From NCBI GenBank assembly GCA_021768245.1, contig JAETNO010000015.1, positions 1 to 64,000 of the forward strand: 64,000 bases of DNA, written 5' to 3'. Positions 1-8,481 of this stretch are shown in pieces. The notes under the pieces were generated by a model that ran no database searches, was not told the origin of the DNA, and saw only the letters and a list, made by a program, of their open reading frames with translations. Each line of letters opens with the position of its first letter. Position 1 is the first letter of the stretch. The stretch is from Bacteroidaceae bacterium. Lineage in GTDB: Bacteria > Bacteroidota > Bacteroidia > Bacteroidales > Muribaculaceae. Both the position numbers and the translations under genes were made by a program.

Positions 1-103
1 AATGAGGTAAAATAAAACTGACCCCTGCCGCCAGGACTTTTAGTGGGTCAATCTTATTTTGCCCGAGGGGTCAAATCTCGCGTGCCCGAAGGGGTCAATC
101 TCA
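1..103. mobile_element. Probable terminus of an IS21-like insertion sequence (rest lies left of the window)
   Basis: Three spaced direct repeats, each starting GGGTCAA(A)TCT, begin at 45, 68 and 92 and are separated by GCCCGA(A)G, giving a 23-24 base period. An inverted TGACCCC lies at 19-25. Multiple short repeats at the tips are a known property of IS21-family elements, whose ends run TG...CA. The repeats stop exactly where the coding sequence of a phage helicase begins, so this looks like one IS end inside that gene. The exact boundary is uncertain (97 or 103 are candidates), and no transposase is in view. Confidence 0.45.
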
Positions 104-577
104 CGCGCCTTTTCCAGTATAGCAGAGTTCAAGAAAATTTACAACATCAAGCCGGACGTTATCATCGTCGATTCAATGGACCTGTTGACTGATGCTTCAG
201 GCCGTAAATATGGCGAGAATGGAGAACGTCATCGCAGGATTGCGGTTGCCAATGACCTGAAAGACTTGGCCGCAGACGAAAACGTTTGGATTGTGGCTAC
301 CTACCAGTCTACCATAGAGGATCCGGAGAAAATCAACGATGAGAAATTTGTCCTGACGGAATATAACACCGCAGAGGCCAAAGGTCTTGCACGTCCTCTT
401 ACTCACCTTATTTCTCTCAACCAATCATCGAATGAGAGACGTGAACACACAATGCGTATTCATGTAGCCAAGAGCCGCTTCTTTGAAAAGGGAGAGCCGT
501 TCAAGATTGCCACAGATTATGACAACGAGATGTTCTATGACAGACAACGCACAATGAATATTACTAAAGTAGGATAG
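59..577 (+). pseudogene. DnaB-type replicative helicase, C-terminal fragment, 5' part cut off by an insertion
   Basis: This is the last ~160 residues of a RecA-fold hexameric helicase of the DnaB kind, which unwinds DNA at the phage fork. The Walker B strand reads VIIVDSMDLL, followed by a helix and strand ending WIVATYQST, which correspond to the DnaB segment just after Walker B. The Walker A half is missing. The in-frame TTG at 59 lies inside the IS-like terminal repeats, so genuine helicase sequence probably starts near base 98 (residues from about SRAFSSIAEFKK). Primase begins 2 bases after the stop, so helicase and primase were once one transcription unit. The fragment alone cannot be an active ATPase. 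Confidence 0.75.
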
Positions 578-579
578 CC

Positions 580-1620
580 ATGTATATAAGCCGGGAAGAA
601 AGAGATTATCTTATACGTGAGCTTGAAATCGAGCTTCATGCAAAACTTGACGGAGGCCGTAAAAATCTTATTGTGCCAACCTGCCCATATTGCGGAAAGA
701 CTGGAGGCAAATTCGGTGTTTATGTCGGCAAGGAGACCGGACGTAAGCAGTTGTTTATGTCTCACTGCTTCTCTTGCAATCATACCACCAAAGACCTTAA
801 CCAACTCCTCGATGATATTGGCCGTCCTGACCTTAAACTTGTTGAGACCGCCAGCTTTGACCCAATAGAAATCCCCGAATTTTTTAAGTTAGACGAAGAA
901 GAGATTGACGATACCCTCGCCATCGTAGAAATGCCGGAGGGTTGGAAGCGATGCTTCAAGAACCCTTATCTCAGAAGTCGAGGGTTTGTCTATGACGATT
1001 ATGATTATTTCCCAGTGGGAACCACCAGAGGGCTGAATTTCAAGTTCGATGATTATGTGGTGTTCCCCATTATTGATGACGGAGATATTGTAGGCTATGT
1101 ATCACGCCACACATGGAGCAAAGATGAGATTGAAGAATATAACAATCGTGCCAAGCGAAATGGGAAATATCAGATTCGCAGATACAACAACAGTATTGAA
1201 AACGATTTTGTTAAGCTGCTCTATAATTATGATTCAGTTATAGAGGACGTAACAGACACCGTAATCATAGTAGAGGGTGTGTTCGACGTAATAGCCCTCA
1301 CCAGAAAACTTGACCTATACGAAAATGAGCGTGTGGTAGTAGTTGCCACATTCGGTAAGAAAATATCTGACGCTCAAATGTATAAACTTCAAGACAAAGG
1401 AGTCAAGTCAGTAATCCTCGGCTATGACTCTGATGCAACTGACGCAATCAACACAGCAGCCGCCCAGTTGAACGACCACTTTGATGTCCATATCGCCAAA
1501 ATTGAGAGTGAAGGCAAAGACTGGGATGAAATGGATTTCTGGGATGTGTACGATTGCTTTGCTTACAATCTTAAAACACCAATCGAATTTAAGCTGAATA
1601 CAATCAATGAAAAAGTCTAA
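580..1620 (+). CDS. Phage DNA primase (zinc finger plus TOPRIM)
   Basis: A 346-residue primase that makes RNA primers at the phage fork. A four-cysteine zinc finger (Cys35, Cys38, Cys63, Cys66) lies near the N terminus and should read template trinucleotides. A TOPRIM domain follows near residues 225-290, with VEGVFD holding the catalytic Glu and GYDSDA holding the metal-binding Asp pair. This order matches the primase half of T7 gp4-like proteins, but the helicase domain is a separate gene upstream. The start follows the helicase stop by 2 bases. The end overlaps the polymerase gene by 14 bases, which suggests translational coupling. Confidence 0.85.
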   Translation: MYISREERDYLIRELEIELHAKLDGGRKNLIVPTCPYCGKTGGKFGVYVGKETGRKQLFMSHCFSCNHTTKDLNQLLDDIGRPDLKLVETASFDPIEIPEFFKLDEEEIDDTLAIVEMPEGWKRCFKNPYLRSRGFVYDDYDYFPVGTTRGLNFKFDDYVVFPIIDDGDIVGYVSRHTWSKDEIEEYNNRAKRNGKYQIRRYNNSIENDFVKLLYNYDSVIEDVTDTVIIVEGVFDVIALTRKLDLYENERVVVVATFGKKISDAQMYKLQDKGVKSVILGYDSDATDAINTAAAQLNDHFDVHIAKIESEGKDWDEMDFWDVYDCFAYNLKTPIEFKLNTINEKV

Positions 1621-3340
1621 TAAAATAGAAGAACTGTATCAATGGCTTACTGTCAATAAGATTCAGTTTAATGTCATTGATGAAGAGGTTGTTGAGATTC
1701 CCGGTTTCGGCAAGGCTTTCTACCAGAACACCGAGAGGTCAAGTTACAATTCCATCTTCCGCAAAGACCGTGATGGAGAATTGATATTCAACAGTATGGA
1801 AGAGCCTTCAGTATTGCTGAACGAGGGCATCCAGTATATTGTCTTCAAGTTCGGAGATAACTTCTATTACTACGATCTTGAAAAGGAATTTGCGCTCAAC
1901 ATTCTTAAATATGTCGGTCAGCGCGAACCCCTGACCCATAAGTTTGAATTTGTGAACCTTGGAGTGCATACCCCCTTTGAACTGCTGAACGGAAGTTTCA
2001 TGCCCGACCAGTGGATAAAGAAAGCCAAATATCTGGGTCACACCGCAATCGGTATTTGTGACCGTAACACTATGGCCGCTTGCTTCACCCTTCAGAAGGA
2101 ATGTGGCTATGCAGGGCTAAACCCGATATTCGGATATTCATTGACAGTAGATTGTGGCACCGAAAAGATTGGTGGGAAAGTATATGTGCAATCGCAAAAG
2201 GGTTATCGCCATCTGCTCAGGATTCAGAAAGCCATTATGGTTGACAATCTGGAGGACAAGACAATCTCTTTAGGTGAATTGCTGAAGAGAGGTGAAGGGA
2301 ACGTGTTTGTATTTGATAAGTATTCCTCCACATTCATTGCCGAGAATCCGGATATTGTCGATGACCTCTTTGAAGCGTTTGACGATGTGCTTTATCAGGT
2401 TGATTTATCCGAGTACAAGGCCGAGCGCATTGACATTCGTGTACTGGAGGCCACCAAATATTACTTCGACAATCTCTACTACGATGAATACGCCCCCAGA
2501 CCGGTTCTGATTAGCGATTGCTACTATCTCGATAAAGATGATGCTAAAAACAAAATCATTCTCAACAAGGTAGCAGAGGGCGCAGCGCATGAGCAAAGTG
2601 ATGACCAGTATTTCAAGGACGCAGACGAACACTATGCCATATTTGAGCAGTTGTTCAGCGACAAGTGGGATATTGAGACATTGTTCAAAGAGTGCTGTGA
2701 CAATGCTCTGATTATAGCCGACAATGCTCTGGCACGAATGGACGTTACCAGGAACTATATGCCTAAGTACGACATGACCCCTGAAGAAGTTGCTAAGTAT
2801 CACACCGTACACAATATGTTCAATGAATTGCTCGAAGAGGGCCTTCAGAAACTTGCCCCCAAGGATAAGATCGAGCAATACAGAAAACAAATGGAATATG
2901 AAAAATATATCATTGAAAGTACCGACAACGTGGACTATCTCCTCGTTCAATACGACACCTGTAACTGGGCCAGACGCAATAACATACTTGTTGGTTGCGG
3001 ACGAGGTTCAGCAGCCGGTTCTCTCTTATTGTATCTGCTGGGGATTACACTCATTGACCCTATTAAATACAATCTCATTTTCGAGCGTTTCCTGCTCCCT
3101 GAACGTGCCGGTCTGTATTCTGCCGATACCACAATAATCGGTCAGGACATCACGGCCACCGATTACATTGAGCTGTGCCTCGAAAATGGCAAGACTATAA
3201 AAGTTGATAAGGACGCAGAGTTCATGGTCAACAGAGAAGGCGAAGAAGCCCCGATTCGTGTATATGCAGACGAGTTGCAAGAGGGTGACGATATTCTCTT
3301 TGATAACAAAGATTTAATATTCACCATCAACGAACTATAA
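1607..3340 (+). CDS. dnaE: DNA polymerase III alpha, N-terminal half, ending in an intein-like N-segment
   Basis: A 577-residue N-half of a C-family replicative polymerase. A PHP-like domain starts near residue 115 (LGVHTPFELLNGS) but has lost the usual metal ligands, so proofreading by it is unlikely. The polymerase motif GCGRGSAAGS lies near residue 463, and FERFLLPER near 495 normally leads straight into the catalytic PDxDxDF. Instead, from about Ser505 the sequence changes to a Hint-like segment (ELCLENGKTIKVDKDAEF, then ADELQEGDDIL) and stops at 577. The missing remainder is encoded 1.3 kb downstream, beyond a helicase gene. This half alone lacks all three catalytic aspartates. Confidence 0.85.
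   Translation: MKKSNKIEELYQWLTVNKIQFNVIDEEVVEIPGFGKAFYQNTERSSYNSIFRKDRDGELIFNSMEEPSVLLNEGIQYIVFKFGDNFYYYDLEKEFALNILKYVGQREPLTHKFEFVNLGVHTPFELLNGSFMPDQWIKKAKYLGHTAIGICDRNTMAACFTLQKECGYAGLNPIFGYSLTVDCGTEKIGGKVYVQSQKGYRHLLRIQKAIMVDNLEDKTISLGELLKRGEGNVFVFDKYSSTFIAENPDIVDDLFEAFDDVLYQVDLSEYKAERIDIRVLEATKYYFDNLYYDEYAPRPVLISDCYYLDKDDAKNKIILNKVAEGAAHEQSDDQYFKDADEHYAIFEQLFSDKWDIETLFKECCDNALIIADNALARMDVTRNYMPKYDMTPEEVAKYHTVHNMFNELLEEGLQKLAPKDKIEQYRKQMEYEKYIIESTDNVDYLLVQYDTCNWARRNNILVGCGRGSAAGSLLLYLLGITLIDPIKYNLIFERFLLPERAGLYSADTTIIGQDITATDYIELCLENGKTIKVDKDAEFMVNREGEEAPIRVYADELQEGDDILFDNKDLIFTINEL
3119..3337 (+). other. Intein-like N-segment (Hint block B region) of the split DnaE
   Basis: Seventy-three residues after the FERFLLPERAGLY extein look like a split-intein N-half. 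The strand IELCLENGKTIKVDKDAEF aligns by eye with block B of DnaE inteins (ELEDGS.I..T.DHRF in cyanobacteria), and ADELQEGDDIL matches the usual EL..GD turn after it. Ser505 in SADTTI is the best candidate for residue 1. The canonical block B Thr-x-x-His is Val-Asp-Lys-Asp-Ala here, and the A-to-B distance is very short. It is either a divergent trans-splicing intein half or a decayed one. Confidence 0.6.
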
Positions 3341-3341
3341 T

Positions 3342-4649
3342 ATGGCACTTACGCAAGAAATGGCCGAAGCCTTCCAGTTGATTGAAAATACTAACCAGTG
3401 TCTTTACATAACTGGTAAGGCCGGAACAGGAAAGACCACGTTCCTGAAATATATCGTGGCCAACTCAAAGAAACGTAAAATGGTGACGGCCTCAACCGGT
3501 ATCGCCGCCATCAACGCTCATGGAGTAACGCTCCACAGTCTTTTCGGCATACCTCTGGGTATTCAGAACCCCAATGACGTTATGCGCGGACAGATGTCTC
3601 CTAACAAGATTCAACTCTTTCAATCGCTGGAGTTGCTTATAATTGACGAGATCAGTATGGTACGCCCCGACATCATCGACCATATTGACCGGAAGCTCAG
3701 ATTATACAGAATGTCAGACGAGCCATTTGGAGGCGTTCAGGTTGTTATGTTTGGCGATCTGTACCAACTACCACCTGTGGTCAAGAAAGACGAAAAAAAC
3801 GTGCTTCTGGAGTTCTACAGGGGTGTTTACTTCTACTATGCGCACGTGCTTAGAGAGGTTGGCTTCAAAATCATAGAACTCAACCATGTTTTCCGCCAGT
3901 CTGACGAGCGTTTCATTGATATTCTGAACAATATCCGTCAGTATAAACTCACCAATCGGGACATCAATGACCTCGACGAATTACGGGACCGCCGTGAGAG
4001 TGCCAGCTTTGAAAACAACCATATTCATATTTGCACTTATCGTAGAGACGTTCAGAGGATAAACACTGAGTTACTGGGAGAGCCTACACACAGTTTCAAT
4101 GCTACATATAAAGATGGCTTCAATCCCAAATCCGCTCCGTGTGAGGAAGTGCTCAACTTGCGTATTGGAGCAAGGGTTATGATGCTTATAAATGACCCCA
4201 ACCACCAATACTGTAATGGCTCTATGGGAGAGGTTGTAGGCATTGCCGACGAGTTCATCACGGTTCGTCTTGACAATGGCCTGACGGTAAAAGTAGAGCC
4301 ATACTCTTGGAAGGATCAGGAGTATCAACTCAAAGATGGAAAAATAGAAGCGATTGAAAAAGGCAGCTGCACCCAGTTCCCCCTCTCGCTGGCATGGGCG
4401 ATTACCGTTCATAAAAGCCAGGGCCTCACATTCGACAATGTGATAATCCACACAAAGGGCGTGTTCTGCCCCGGACAATTATATGTGGCACTGAGCCGAT
4501 GCACGTCAATGGCCGGTATCATATCGGAGTCTTTCATCGACAAGAAGCACATTATCCCTGACAACGAATTGATTGCTTTCGACAAGGCTTGCAAGGCAAA
4601 CGGAAATATCTTCAACAAGACCACCTATCGTTCCCTCAGATTGCGATGA
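3342..4649 (+). CDS. Pif1/RecD-like superfamily 1 DNA helicase, nested between the two dnaE halves
   Basis: A 435-residue 5'-3' helicase. Walker A is GKAGTGKTTF near residues 25-34, TASTGIAA (motif Ia) follows, Walker B is IIDEISM near residue 103, and FGDLYQLPPV is motif III. The C-terminal RecA-like domain has AWAITVHKSQGLTFDNV near residue 350 and VALSRCTS at motif VI. This set is typical of Pif1 and RecD2/Dda helicases that clear proteins from DNA or help fork restart. It starts 1 base after the dnaE N-half stop, and its TGA overlaps the ATG of the C-half (ATGA), so all three are co-translated. Confidence 0.88.
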   Translation: MALTQEMAEAFQLIENTNQCLYITGKAGTGKTTFLKYIVANSKKRKMVTASTGIAAINAHGVTLHSLFGIPLGIQNPNDVMRGQMSPNKIQLFQSLELLIIDEISMVRPDIIDHIDRKLRLYRMSDEPFGGVQVVMFGDLYQLPPVVKKDEKNVLLEFYRGVYFYYAHVLREVGFKIIELNHVFRQSDERFIDILNNIRQYKLTNRDINDLDELRDRRESASFENNHIHICTYRRDVQRINTELLGEPTHSFNATYKDGFNPKSAPCEEVLNLRIGARVMMLINDPNHQYCNGSMGEVVGIADEFITVRLDNGLTVKVEPYSWKDQEYQLKDGKIEAIEKGSCTQFPLSLAWAITVHKSQGLTFDNVIIHTKGVFCPGQLYVALSRCTSMAGIISESFIDKKHIIPDNELIAFDKACKANGNIFNKTTYRSLRLR

Positions 4650-4741
4650 AAGTAGTGTCAGTTAAACCAATATCCACAAGTAATCCAGTAACTGTACTGG
4701 ATTGCTTCGTGGACTCCGGCTACCTGAAAGGGGCGCACGGA
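4646..4741 (+). other. Intein-like C-segment of the split DnaE
   Basis: Thirty-two residues precede the C-extein SLPDVDNDF. The stretch TVLDCFVDSGYLKGAHG resembles intein blocks F and G (D.tV......G..hN), with penultimate His31 and a Ser at +1. The last residue is Gly32 where an intein normally has Asn, and the loop between the blocks is short. Canonical Asn cyclisation is therefore not possible as read. The length (~32) is typical of C-halves of natural split inteins. Confidence 0.55.
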
Positions 4742-6823
4742 AGTTTGCCGGACGTAGATAATGACTTCGAGAGTTCAAAGCGTCAAGAGGTCAAAGAATA
4801 TATCGAGCGTCGCTACAACCATGACGGCAAGCAGCGTGTGTTCTCAGCCGGTACATTCACAACCCTGAAGGCAAAGGCCGTAATCAAGGACGTTGCGAGA
4901 ACAATGCGTATCAGTCCGTCACTGGTAAATTATCTGACGGCAATTTTTGAAGATGACAAGGCCGATTATACCGGCATATTCAAATTGGCCGCTCAGAATC
5001 GTAAGGTAGCCAAGTTCATTCACGATTACCCGATGCTGTTTGAAAATATCCGCACCCTTATGTTCCAGCCTCGTTCCAGTTCGGTTCACGCCTCTGCATT
5101 GCTTGTAACCCCTGACGAAATGGACGGAGAGGATATGGAGTGCTTCGATTTTGTTCCTATCAAGAAAGTTGATGATATTCTCGTCAGTGAGAACAGCGGT
5201 TATGACCTCGACGAACTTGGCCTTCTGAAGAACGACTGCCTTGCAACCAAAGAACTCTCTAAACTGCACGAGACCTTTGACTTGGTGAACGAGCACTACA
5301 ATCAGAACATATCAATGGAGAGCATTGTAGAAAGCCCCCTCGATGACCCAAAGGTATATGATCTGCTGGGTAGAGGATTCACTCAGAATGTCTTCCAGTT
5401 CTCTTCTCGTGGTATCACTAAATTCCTTGTACAGATGCAGCCTACCTGCATAGATGACCTTATCGCGGCCAATGCGTTGTATCGTCCTGCTACACTGGAG
5501 AACGGCTCAACCGAGGCTTATGTAGACAGGAAGAAAGGGCTGGTGGCAGCTTCGTATCTGTGGGGTACACATAACGCCCTCAAAGATACCTTTGGCCTTA
5601 TAACCTACCAGGAGCAAGTTGTCCTTATCGCTCGTGAGGTTGGTGGATTCAGTTTGGGCGATGGCGTGAAGCTGGTGAAGTTCATCTCTAAAAAGAAGAT
5701 GGATAAGATTCAGGCCATGCGTGACAAATTCATGGACGGTGCCAAAAAGAATGGTTGTCCTGAAGAAGAAGCGGTGGCCATCTGGCAACAGATTGAGGCT
5801 TGTGGCTCGTACCTCTTCAACAAATCTCACGCAACCGCCTATGCCGTGACATCATATATCGGAGGCTGGCTCAAAGCGAACTTCCCAGTGGCTTTCTACA
5901 CAGTAGCACTGGAGTGGGCCGATGATAAAGAACTCGTTCCCATTATGTCAGAAATGGAGGCTTGCAGTAACGCTAAGGTGGTGGCTCCGGACATTAACCG
6001 CAGTGACATTTCATTCTACACCGATTATGAGCAAAACTCAATATTCTGGTCACTGACAAGAATCAAGATGTTAGGCACCAAAGCGGTCGATTGGATTATC
6101 AATGAGCGTAATAAGAATGGTGAGTTCACCAGTATCAATAACTTCATTGACAGGGTATTCAAGTACAAACTGAAGAAATATGAATACTGGGATGATCCTG
6201 ACAATGAAGAGGAAGCCACTCGCTGTCCTGTTAACGCTCGTCACGTCCTGAATTTGATTCTTGCAGGTTGTTTCGATAAGGTCGAACACGCCGGCTCAGT
6301 GATTGAGCGATATGCGATTGTTGAAAAGGCCGCAGAACATCTTGGCTTTGAAATCAAGGAGAAGGATTTTCCGGTTGATTTACGAGGCAAGCATTATTTC
6401 TGGAGCCAGCAACAAATCAAGGTTTCCGGTCTTGGTGCTATCGACTATAAGCGTATATATGACAATTCGGCCATCAAGGAAAGCATTAGAGGTCGTGCCG
6501 GATATTGCCAGTTGAGAGACATTCTCGATCTTGACAAGGACGGCAAGAAGGTTGCCATCAGTGCCACAGTCGTAGAGATGGAAGAGAAAAAGTTCACCAG
6601 TAAAAAAACCGGTGAAATAGAAACCTTCTGCAAAATCACCCTTCAGCAAAACAATGATATATCTGAACTGGTGATTTGGCCCGAAGAGTATCGCACCGCA
6701 CGTGCAGTTCTCCTAAACGCCAAAAACAAATTGATAGTCTTTATGGCTCAGGTCAAGTATAGCGAATATACCGGACAAAACAATCTCCAACTTACAAAGC
6801 AAAATTTCATTGAAGTGATATGA
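4646..6823 (+). CDS. dnaE: DNA polymerase III alpha, C-terminal half, starting with an intein-like C-segment
   Basis: The 725-residue catalytic half of the split polymerase. The ATG at 4646 overlaps the helicase stop; upstream in-frame codons are inside the helicase and were rejected. Residues 1-32 look like an intein C-half (block F-like TVLDCFVDSG). From Ser33 the extein resumes as SLPDVDNDF, carrying Asp36 and Asp38 of the catalytic triad. The third Asp is Asp197 in LLKNDCLAT. Fingers follow (FNKSHATAYAV near 395), then a helix-hairpin region and an OB fold near the C terminus (VAISATVVEMEEKKF onward). With the N-half it would make about 1,197 residues, the usual size for DnaE. The next gene overlaps by ATGA. 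Confidence 0.87.
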   Translation: MKVVSVKPISTSNPVTVLDCFVDSGYLKGAHGSLPDVDNDFESSKRQEVKEYIERRYNHDGKQRVFSAGTFTTLKAKAVIKDVARTMRISPSLVNYLTAIFEDDKADYTGIFKLAAQNRKVAKFIHDYPMLFENIRTLMFQPRSSSVHASALLVTPDEMDGEDMECFDFVPIKKVDDILVSENSGYDLDELGLLKNDCLATKELSKLHETFDLVNEHYNQNISMESIVESPLDDPKVYDLLGRGFTQNVFQFSSRGITKFLVQMQPTCIDDLIAANALYRPATLENGSTEAYVDRKKGLVAASYLWGTHNALKDTFGLITYQEQVVLIAREVGGFSLGDGVKLVKFISKKKMDKIQAMRDKFMDGAKKNGCPEEEAVAIWQQIEACGSYLFNKSHATAYAVTSYIGGWLKANFPVAFYTVALEWADDKELVPIMSEMEACSNAKVVAPDINRSDISFYTDYEQNSIFWSLTRIKMLGTKAVDWIINERNKNGEFTSINNFIDRVFKYKLKKYEYWDDPDNEEEATRCPVNARHVLNLILAGCFDKVEHAGSVIERYAIVEKAAEHLGFEIKEKDFPVDLRGKHYFWSQQQIKVSGLGAIDYKRIYDNSAIKESIRGRAGYCQLRDILDLDKDGKKVAISATVVEMEEKKFTSKKTGEIETFCKITLQQNNDISELVIWPEEYRTARAVLLNAKNKLIVFMAQVKYSEYTGQNNLQLTKQNFIEVI

Positions 6824-7350
6824 GCATTATCGTTTCCACAAAACCAATCATCATCTGCATCGTAGGCCCTTCAGGTTCAGGCAAGACTACGTTGGCCCGG
6901 TTCTTAGAGAAAGCACTGGATATTCCCATGCTTGTCTCTTACACTACTCGCCCCAAACGTGACAATGAAGTAGATGGTGTCGATCATTGGTTCGTCACCG
7001 AAGACCAGATGCCTTCTCGTGACAAAATGTTGGCATATACTACATTCGGAGGTAATCACTATTGGATGCCTCTCAGCGAACTTTCCGACAAGGGTGTATG
7101 CACCTATGTAATAGATGAGAAGGGGCTGCTTGACCTCAACGAACATTATGGTAATGATTTCAACATCTTTGGTGTCCTTATCAAGCGAGACATCAATCAA
7201 CTGATTGCTCAGGTTGGAGAAGAGCGTGTAAAGCGTGACTTAGACCGTGTGCAAATACCAGAATCAGATTACAGCCTTGTCATTGAGAACAATGGCCGTA
7301 TTGAGGATTTCCTGGGAGAATCGTTCAAAATCTTTAATAATCTATTTTAA
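6820..7350 (+). CDS. Guanylate kinase-like phage nucleotide kinase
   Basis: A 176-residue P-loop kinase of the guanylate kinase type, expected to phosphorylate (d)GMP or another (d)NMP to feed phage DNA synthesis. The P-loop is GPSGSGKTT at residues 13-21. SYTTRPKRDNEVDGVDHWFV matches the GMP-binding region of Gmk (STR.pR.gE.dG.dY.Fv), with Trp where Tyr is usual. It begins inside the polymerase stop codon (ATGA) and is followed 2 bases later by the exonuclease, so it belongs to the replication operon. Substrate identity cannot be read from sequence. Confidence 0.82.
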   Translation: MSIIVSTKPIIICIVGPSGSGKTTLARFLEKALDIPMLVSYTTRPKRDNEVDGVDHWFVTEDQMPSRDKMLAYTTFGGNHYWMPLSELSDKGVCTYVIDEKGLLDLNEHYGNDFNIFGVLIKRDINQLIAQVGEERVKRDLDRVQIPESDYSLVIENNGRIEDFLGESFKIFNNLF

Positions 7351-7352
7351 TC

Positions 7353-8153
7353 ATGGCAGCACCTTCACAAGAAACCCCGATTCTGGTGGCATTTACACTT
7401 GACTTTGAAACCGGTGACATACCCTCAAAATCAAAAGGCACCACAGCGGCCCAAATCGCTATCACTCAGATTGCACTCCACGCAACACGTCTCGACAACT
7501 TTGAAAGGCTTGGCTCTTATGTCAGCTATGTCAAGCCCTACAATCAGAAGAGCAGCTTAGGCCCGGCTAAAAAGCGTAAGGTTCTCAAATCTAAGTTTGA
7601 GGAAGAGGAGCCGGAATCTATGATCTACACTAAGGAGGCTCTGGAGTATTCCGCAATAACAATGGATATGCTGGAACAGTACGGCAAGCCTATCGAAGTG
7701 GTAGCCCAAGAAGCCCTCCAGTTCATCATCGACAATACCCCCAAGTGTCCTAAGAATATGAAGCCGTTCCTGCTCGGTCAGAACATTGATTTTGACAAGG
7801 GCTTCTTCATTCAGTTAATGGAGTATGCCGGCCTTATGAATGAGGTTCAGAAGCATCTGAGAGGTCAGGTTGATTTTTATGGAAATTGGCAACCGCTGGT
7901 GCAGGACACAATCATTCTCGGCCAGTTGGCACTCTGTCACCTTCCCAATATCAATTCATACAAGTTGGAAATCATGTGTGAGCATTTGGGTATAGAACTG
8001 GACGATGCGCACGATGCAGACGCAGACGTTACGGCAACCACCAATGTAGCTGCCGTCCTCACCCAGCGAATGAGAAGCGTTGGTGGCTCAATGGAAGGCG
8101 ATTCACTGGCAATCGCTACAACGGAAAAATCACGTAAACACTTTAAGATATGA
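7353..8153 (+). CDS. DnaQ-like 3'-5' exonuclease (DEDD family)
   Basis: A 266-residue exonuclease that probably proofreads for the split polymerase. ExoI is DFETG (Asp17, Glu19), ExoII is GQNIDFDKGFF near residue 140, and ExoIII is the Asp-rich AHDADADVTAT near residue 222, as in DEDDh enzymes. An insert rich in Lys and Glu (residues ~70-90, KKRKVLKSKFEEEEPE) separates ExoI from ExoII. Because the polymerase's PHP domain looks inactive, a separate proofreader next door makes sense. The stop overlaps the start of the next gene (ATGA). Confidence 0.82.
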   Translation: MAAPSQETPILVAFTLDFETGDIPSKSKGTTAAQIAITQIALHATRLDNFERLGSYVSYVKPYNQKSSLGPAKKRKVLKSKFEEEEPESMIYTKEALEYSAITMDMLEQYGKPIEVVAQEALQFIIDNTPKCPKNMKPFLLGQNIDFDKGFFIQLMEYAGLMNEVQKHLRGQVDFYGNWQPLVQDTIILGQLALCHLPNINSYKLEIMCEHLGIELDDAHDADADVTATTNVAAVLTQRMRSVGGSMEGDSLAIATTEKSRKHFKI

Positions 8154-8416
8154 GCGAAGACAAAGAGGTGGTAACGCCGGTATCAGAACCCACCGTGACA
8201 TTCAAAACCATTTCAGACCGGATGATAATGGATGTAATCAATGCGGACAACAAAGAAGTTCTCATTCAAATATCCGGATATGACCTACGCATAGATTTCA
8301 ATATGCAATACTTACGGTCAATCCAAGACGTAGAGGCGGCTGTCGGCGGAGTGGCCCAGTTGTTCCGAGAGGCAATTATGGAAGCTGCACTGGGTCATAT
8401 AGACCAAAAGCAGTAA
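8150..8416 (+). CDS. Small phage protein of unknown function
   Basis: An 88-residue acidic protein with no signal peptide, membrane segment or motif I recognise. It starts in the stop codon of the exonuclease gene and is the last gene before a terminator, so it is co-expressed with the replication genes. The body reads as mixed alpha/beta (a strand pair around VLIQISGYDLRIDF, then two helices). Its position would suit an accessory replication factor, but nothing in the sequence proves it. Confidence 0.65.
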   Translation: MSEDKEVVTPVSEPTVTFKTISDRMIMDVINADNKEVLIQISGYDLRIDFNMQYLRSIQDVEAAVGGVAQLFREAIMEAALGHIDQKQ

Positions 8417-8440
8417 GAAAACTCTATTCATAAATGAAAC

Positions 8441-8468
8441 AAAGGCACTACTAAGTTGGTGCCTTTTT
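8441..8468 (+). terminator. Terminator closing the replication operon
   Basis: An 8-bp perfect stem (AAAGGCAC at 8441-8448, GTGCCTTT at 8459-8466) with a 10-base loop, running into a short T stretch. It lies between the replication operon and the small terminase gene, so the late genes are probably a separate unit. Confidence 0.75.
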
Positions 8469-8481
8469 AATCATTACGACA

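Noticed and set aside
3338..3340. Stop codon of dnaE N-half as a sequencing error
   Set aside because: The C-half is separated by a complete helicase gene, and both ends carry Hint-like sequence. A single error cannot explain this.
4589..4645. Upstream start for dnaE C-half
   Set aside because: These codons lie inside the helicase. The ATG at 4646 overlaps the helicase stop and gives a C-intein of normal length.
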